A DNA stretch of 64,000 nt, taken from assembly GCF_009932355.1 (NCBI RefSeq), contig NZ_LEKU01000014.1, positions 50,722-114,721 on the forward strand. The letters are read 5' to 3'. A program made the position numbers and the translations under genes. Numbering within the stretch: position 1 is the first letter of the stretch; every line of letters starts with the position of its first letter. This DNA comes from Riemerella anatipestifer_E (lineage in GTDB: Bacteria > Bacteroidota > Bacteroidia > Flavobacteriales > Weeksellaceae). The notes under the pieces were generated by a model. The model searched no databases, was not told where the DNA came from, and worked only from the letters and a program-made list of their open reading frames with translations. Positions 59,089 to 64,000 of the stretch are shown here, piece by piece.

Positions 59089-62000
59089 TTATTTAACCAT
59101 CAGTTTTACATTGTGTTTTACTCCTTTATCATCTACTAGATTTAGGATATAAACACCTTTAGGCTGTTGAGTTAAATTAAGCTCAAACTTGTTTCCGTTG
59201 TAGCTGTTAGATAAAATCTGTTTTCCAGACATATCGTAAACTCCAGCTTTTAGAGAAGATACAGTAGGAGCTGCTTCTACTACAAAGTTGCCATTAGACG
59301 GATTAGGATATACTTTTAATCCTCCATTTGCGTTAACATCTGATGTAGAAAGCGTAGTAATATTAACTACAACAGTTTGTTTATCAGATTTAACTCCATC
59401 AGAATATACCGCGTACACATCGTAAGTATATGAACCATTTGTAGTCATAGTTTCGTTGTATAGACGAGTGCTGTAATCATTAATATTGCTTACACTTACA
59501 CCATCTTTAACAACCTCATAGCCTACTAGGTAAGGTAATGTAGTTATTCCGAATGTTATTTTAGGATTAGAAATATTATTTACTTTGCTATCGCCTTCCT
59601 TAAGTACATCGTTTGAAACTAATTTCTGTCCTGCTAAAAGAACTTTCTTATAGTCTAACTCAGAAGAAGTTGCCAATGCTTTATCTGTAATGCTAGCACT
59701 AGATTTTCCTGCTGGAGAGTTATCGTAACCTACTTCTACATCATCTAATGCAATATAGAAAGCATCATCAGCTTTTTTAGTTCTATGGTGGAATGCTACA
59801 AAGAACTCTTTATTTGTATATTGCTTAATGTTAAAAGTTTTAGTAACGAATGTCGGAGCATTTCCTGTTGCATCAAATGTATAAACTTTATACCCTGCTT
59901 TTATCTCATCTACAGTAGGTGCTTGTCCTGAAGCTGGAGCTTCAACAACATAAACATCATATCTTTCTGGCCAAGGGAATTTTACAGCATACTTCAATAC
60001 TTCTGCTCCTTTTCTTAACTTAGGTGTTACTAAATAGTCATCAGCATCTATTGCTCCAGAGAACCAAGAATAAGATCTAATACCATAGCCTCCAGAATTT
60101 TTAAACAATGTAGCCGATGAAATAGTCCATGTTTGATTATCTGTATTACCATCAATCACGGTCATTCCTGCAGGTAAGTTTCCAGCACTTTCAAAGCCTT
60201 CGGAATATACAGGATTCATTTCTGGTCTATCCCATTTAAGAGCTAGATTTTTTGTATTCTCATCAAAGCTATGTGTTAGGTTTTCTACGCTATTGTAGAT
60301 GCCTGTTACTGTGATATAATTATCTTTTTCTTTAGTGTTAGTACTGTGTGCAGATGTAGCAGTAAGCCCTACTTTGTATTTACCTATTTTAGAAAACTTA
60401 ACATTAGGGTTTTCAGAAGTATCTTTAGTTCCTCCTACATACTCTACTCCATCAGACGGAGTGATAGTCCATTTGTACTCTGTTGGTTTAGGGTTACCTG
60501 TAGAAGTATTAGTAAATATTACCGCTTCACCAGAGTATATATTCTGATTATTTACTGTAAAGTCTGCTACCGTAGCTGTATTTTTGACTGTAACGTAAGC
60601 ACTCTTACTTAGAGAATTTTCTCCTTTCGCATTAGTAGCTTTAAGGGTAACTGCATAAACTCCCTCTTGGTTGAATACTACTTTAGGTTCTTTAGAACTA
60701 GCAGAAGTATTCTCTACAAAACTTACTGTACTAGGATTGAAAGACCATTCCCAAGAACTTATAGGTAATGTGGAAGCTGTAACCGTACTGTTAGTTAAAC
60801 TAACCGTTTCAAAAGAATTAGGGTTTAATTTACTTGCTTTAAAATCAATATTAGGTTTATCTTCTGCATACTCAAACCTTGTTTTATCTATAGCAAAGGC
60901 ATAAGATAAAGCACTACCTTCTGTTTTATGATTAAATCCGATATAAGCTATTTGGTCAGTATCTACACTAAACTCATAAGAGTATCTATTGTAAGCCGTA
61001 AGAGCTTCCACCTTAGGAGCCACTTCTTTAGTCATTGAAGAGCTATTAGCTGCAGAACCTAAGAAGATACTAATATTTTCAATAGGAGTTTGGAATTTAC
61101 GAGCATAGAATATCACTCTATAAAGAGTATTCTTTTTAAGTTTTAGAGGGTTAGAGAATAGCCAATCATTTACATTAGTTTTGTTTCCTGGGAAATTTAA
61201 TGCAAAAGAGCTACCTTCATAAGCTAGAGTTGCATCATCATATTTTCGCCATGTTCTTCCATCAGCATCTTTATCTTCAGATGTCCAACCATTTTTAGCA
61301 AAATCATCTTCATAACCAAACTCATGAGATGATAAGTCTGGGGTTAAGTCTGCTACAACACCATATGCTTCTACACTGGCTTTATTATTAAGCTCTACCT
61401 CATCACCTGTATAGACTACTTCCGAAGTAATTGTATAATTAACAAAGGATTTAGATAAGTCTATATTTTGTACTAAAGCTACCGTTTCTCCTGAGTTTAA
61501 AGTAGGAACTGTAATCTCACCTTGAGTAACTTCTTGACCATTATCTTTATTGATTAACTTATAAATCACTTTAGCCTCTGTAGAAGCTGAGTTACCTTTG
61601 TTGGTTATTTTAAACTCTACAGGTGTAGTAGAAGAATATTCTACTGGAGATACTTTTACATTAACAGCTGTTACTGCTAAGTCTTTTGCTACACCACTAT
61701 TGATACCAGTAACTACCATAGCGTAATCCTGACTATCAGCATTAACTAATGTTACTGCTGTTCCTGTAGCATCTGTAGTTACATTATTCTTTTTTAGAGT
61801 TCCTTTGTGAGTTACCTTTATGGTATAAGTTGCACCAGGCACAGGGTTATCTATTACAACTTGCTCCACATTATCTACGTCATTGTCAGCTTTAATAGCT
61901 GGAGATGCAGGATTGTCAGGATTTAGTCTCCAAGGCAGTTCCTCTACTCCATCTTTTATTACTCTAATATCTAAATCGTTTACCAGCATTTTGGTACGAT

Positions 62001-63507
62001 TGTTAAGATTATCCATACTAGGAAGAGTTTCAGGAACTGGATCTGTCCACGCAATAGTTACTTTTAGAGGTTCTGTTCCAGAAGCTACTACTTGCAATTC
62101 TTCTGTTGCTCCATTTTGCAAAGTTTTTTCCTCTATTAAAGAATATTGATTCCTTAGCGAAATAGTCTTAGCTGCATCAAATGCGTTTAACAATCCCCAC
62201 CCAGAAGCATAGTCTGGTCCTGGAGCTTCACCTGCTTCGTTAGCTGTAGCAATAGCCAATGCTTTTAAAGTAGCTGACTTCATATGAGCATTAAACTTCT
62301 TGAAATAATGCTCTTGTAACAATAATAAAGAGCCTGTAACATTAGGAGAAGCCATAGAGGTTCCGCTCATTGTTCCATAAGCAGTATCTCCTGTAGATAC
62401 ACTAGATTTAAGGTCAACACCAACGCCAGAAATATCAGGCTTAATTCTTCCATCGTCTACAGGTCCAAATGCACTAAAACTAGCCATTCTTACATCTTGA
62501 GGTGTCTTATATCCTCCCACTATTTTATTTGCAGCGCCTACAGTAAGAATATTTTTACCTGTGCTTCCGAAAATAATACAATCAAACCCATTATCACCTC
62601 CATTTCTTTGTCTTACTTTCGTTGAAGCCATCCATTGCCCTGCAGAGTCTCTCACATAATGTGTCTCTCCTGGTGCAGGACCATCTCCTCTAGGATTTCC
62701 TGCTGCTTTCACAGGTAAATAGTAAGGTGCATTAAGAGCAATTAAATCCCAATCTCTATCAGGAGCTGTATACTGTCCATAGCCTTTATATTCAGTGTCC
62801 TCATCGCTTCCAAACCAGTGCCAGCCTTGAGTTCCTGACCAATTTCCCCACTCGAATCCTCCCAAATAACCATAAGAATGATTGGATAAAATTGCTCCAG
62901 CAGCAGCAGCAGCCACCATTTCATTCTCATCATTATTCCAATCATAAGCATCTAATGTAGCCTTGGGAGCCATTCCTTTCACCAGAGCATCTACTCCTGA
63001 TGCTACCATAGTTCCCGCTACATGGGTAGCATGATCGCTATTACTTAATGGGACATCTTTCTGAGTTACTCTTCCTCCAAACTCTTGATGGGTAGCTCTC
63101 ACTTTTCCTCCGTCCCATTCGTGCACCTTCATTCCACTACCTTCTAGGTTGAAAACTCCAGCACTAGGATGAAGTTTACTAGTACCTGTACCTTCGGCAG
63201 CTCCCGTGTTATATGTAATATAGTAAAGAGCTCTCCCCTTTTTATCAAAGCCTTGAAGTTGGTAAAGTTTACCATTGGCTTCACCCATAAATGGAATTTT
63301 AAGGTCTTTTGCTTTAGCCTGTAGCTCTTTAACACTAAGAGTAGCCTTACTAAACCCTTTCTGCAACAAATTTAGTTGCTTGAGATTAGATGACTCTTTA
63401 ATTTTCTTTACTTGTTCTGCATTCTGTGCAAAAACAAAGTTCGGAAGTAACAGAAAACCTGCTGCTATTGGTAGCAAATTTCCTATTTCTAAAATAGATT
63501 TTTTCAT
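59089..63507 (-). CDS. Secreted S8 (subtilisin-like) serine protease with type IX secretion signal
   Basis: 1472 residues from the ATG at 63507. The signal peptide ends near VFAQ. The S8 domain has Asp132 in KVHEWDGGKV, His159 in SDHATHVAGTM and the Ser in SGTSMASPNVTGS, with a large insert around GFEWGNWSGTQGWHWFGSDED. Next come CARDB-like beta modules (VEYSSTTPVEFKITNKGN), a cleaved-adhesin-like module (YEDDFAKNGWTSEDKDADGR) and two PKD domains (SSWEWSFNPSTVSF; TEYKWTITPSDGV). A second adhesin-like module (YSEGFESAGNLPAGMTVIDG) follows. The C-terminus LKVYPNPSNGNFVVEA to the final Lys is a type A T9SS sorting domain. It is probably a surface or secreted protease. Confidence 0.95.
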   Translation of the reverse strand: MKKSILEIGNLLPIAAGFLLLPNFVFAQNAEQVKKIKESSNLKQLNLLQKGFSKATLSVKELQAKAKDLKIPFMGEANGKLYQLQGFDKKGRALYYITYNTGAAEGTGTSKLHPSAGVFNLEGSGMKVHEWDGGKVRATHQEFGGRVTQKDVPLSNSDHATHVAGTMVASGVDALVKGMAPKATLDAYDWNNDENEMVAAAAAGAILSNHSYGYLGGFEWGNWSGTQGWHWFGSDEDTEYKGYGQYTAPDRDWDLIALNAPYYLPVKAAGNPRGDGPAPGETHYVRDSAGQWMASTKVRQRNGGDNGFDCIIFGSTGKNILTVGAANKIVGGYKTPQDVRMASFSAFGPVDDGRIKPDISGVGVDLKSSVSTGDTAYGTMSGTSMASPNVTGSLLLLQEHYFKKFNAHMKSATLKALAIATANEAGEAPGPDYASGWGLLNAFDAAKTISLRNQYSLIEEKTLQNGATEELQVVASGTEPLKVTIAWTDPVPETLPSMDNLNNRTKMLVNDLDIRVIKDGVEELPWRLNPDNPASPAIKADNDVDNVEQVVIDNPVPGATYTIKVTHKGTLKKNNVTTDATGTAVTLVNADSQDYAMVVTGINSGVAKDLAVTAVNVKVSPVEYSSTTPVEFKITNKGNSASTEAKVIYKLINKDNGQEVTQGEITVPTLNSGETVALVQNIDLSKSFVNYTITSEVVYTGDEVELNNKASVEAYGVVADLTPDLSSHEFGYEDDFAKNGWTSEDKDADGRTWRKYDDATLAYEGSSFALNFPGNKTNVNDWLFSNPLKLKKNTLYRVIFYARKFQTPIENISIFLGSAANSSSMTKEVAPKVEALTAYNRYSYEFSVDTDQIAYIGFNHKTEGSALSYAFAIDKTRFEYAEDKPNIDFKASKLNPNSFETVSLTNSTVTASTLPISSWEWSFNPSTVSFVENTSASSKEPKVVFNQEGVYAVTLKATNAKGENSLSKSAYVTVKNTATVADFTVNNQNIYSGEAVIFTNTSTGNPKPTEYKWTITPSDGVEYVGGTKDTSENPNVKFSKIGKYKVGLTATSAHSTNTKEKDNYITVTGIYNSVENLTHSFDENTKNLALKWDRPEMNPVYSEGFESAGNLPAGMTVIDGNTDNQTWTISSATLFKNSGGYGIRSYSWFSGAIDADDYLVTPKLRKGAEVLKYAVKFPWPERYDVYVVEAPASGQAPTVDEIKAGYKVYTFDATGNAPTFVTKTFNIKQYTNKEFFVAFHHRTKKADDAFYIALDDVEVGYDNSPAGKSSASITDKALATSSELDYKKVLLAGQKLVSNDVLKEGDSKVNNISNPKITFGITTLPYLVGYEVVKDGVSVSNINDYSTRLYNETMTTNGSYTYDVYAVYSDGVKSDKQTVVVNITTLSTSDVNANGGLKVYPNPSNGNFVVEAAPTVSSLKAGVYDMSGKQILSNSYNGNKFELNLTQQPKGVYILNLVDDKGVKHNVKLMVK

Positions 63508-64000
63508 AAAATACAAATGTTTTAAACGCTTTACAATATTAATGTTTTTTTGCTAATAAAAAAATCAAACAAGTGTATAACATATACTGTAAAACAATTT
63601 TTTTTAACTTAAAATAAAAATATAGTGTAATTTTTGAAAATATAATAAAACAAAAATTAAGAAATAATAATTTAATATCGAATAGAGTTCTATATCACAT
63701 TAAATAGCTTAGTATAAAATACTGATAATAAGACTTAAAAACTAAAATTACCCCTCAATAAAACATATGAATAATATCTCAAACTAGATAAATATATCAA
63801 TTCTAATTTATTTTTAATTTATTTAAAATCAACAGTTTAAGTATATTTAAAAAATACAAAAACATGATATTGGTCATGTTTTGAAATTTAATATTGTACA
63901 ATTTATTATTTTATTATTTATAGTAATTCTAAATAATTAGATGTAATAAATTTAAATATGATTATTATATAGCAACTTTTTTTCATTATTTTTGTGGAAA
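63508..64000. other. AT-rich intergenic region, no gene seen
   Basis: About 490 bp of very AT-rich DNA between the S8 protease start and the right edge. No open frame of credible length is present. It holds one hairpin, AAAACATGA-N6-TCATGTTTT (63859-63882), and near the edge a TATTTTTG box (63987-63994, plus strand) that may serve a gene beyond the window. No DnaA-box cluster was recognised. Confidence 0.6.

Overview
The window looks like chromosome from a low-GC member of the Bacteroidota, most like the Weeksellaceae (Riemerella or Chryseobacterium type). Three lines of evidence support this. Many genes are preceded by the Bacteroidota -7 promoter box TAnnTTTG and have weak Shine-Dalgarno signals. 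The 1472-residue S8 protease at the right end carries a type IX secretion C-terminal sorting domain. The gene set (DUF4294, DUF493, DUF1015, an inactive/active M16 pair, PorT-like barrels) is typical of flavobacteria. The genus is an inference; no 16S rRNA gene is present.

Layout. 0-2 kb: end of a thioredoxin-like gene, then a convergent hisS-arsC pair. 2-8 kb: pncA, an outer-membrane barrel, asnB and aspS (divergent). 7.4-10.3 kb: fhs followed by two small genes (YhhN-like and LURP-one-like). 10.6-13.2 kb: rplS, era, a Spx/ArsC-like protein and cvfB. 13.2-18.1 kb: a TPR protein, an outer-membrane barrel and tRNA-Arg(CCG), all on the minus strand. 18.3-26 kb: gpmI, idi-gcvT, a frameshifted DUF5694 lipoprotein, an M42 peptidase, DUF4294, DUF493 and dgt. 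26.1-29.8 kb is accessory DNA: a single-gene type IIG-like restriction-modification enzyme, a seven-unit degenerate 21-bp tandem array, and an unrecognised helical protein of distinct base composition. 29.8-44 kb: BI-1, an acyl-CoA reductase, ferredoxin, the serC-serA-DUF1015 operon, MscS, guaA, purD, an NlpC-dapD-glycosyltransferase operon, a barrel protein and PhoH. 44-50.2 kb: a glycosyltransferase, polA and a UvrD/PcrA helicase. 50.3-53.3 kb is a second accessory patch: a WYL regulator, a divergent WG-repeat protein and a PD-(D/E)XK nuclease-like protein. 53.6-63.5 kb: two M16 peptidases, secG, a glycosyltransferase, recR and the large secreted S8 protease. The last 490 bp are a very AT-rich gap.

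Most of the window is housekeeping: aminoacyl-tRNA synthetases, purine, serine, lysine and one-carbon metabolism, replication and repair, and the cell envelope. The unexplained structure is in the two accessory patches. These are the tandem array in front of the gene at 29077, a perfect 19-bp inverted repeat inside the restriction-modification coding sequence, and a 13-bp inverted repeat between the WYL regulator and its divergent neighbour. Several promoter boxes also lie so close to start codons (polA, recR, idi) that leaderless mRNAs are likely. Gene functions are assigned from recognised motifs without database searches.
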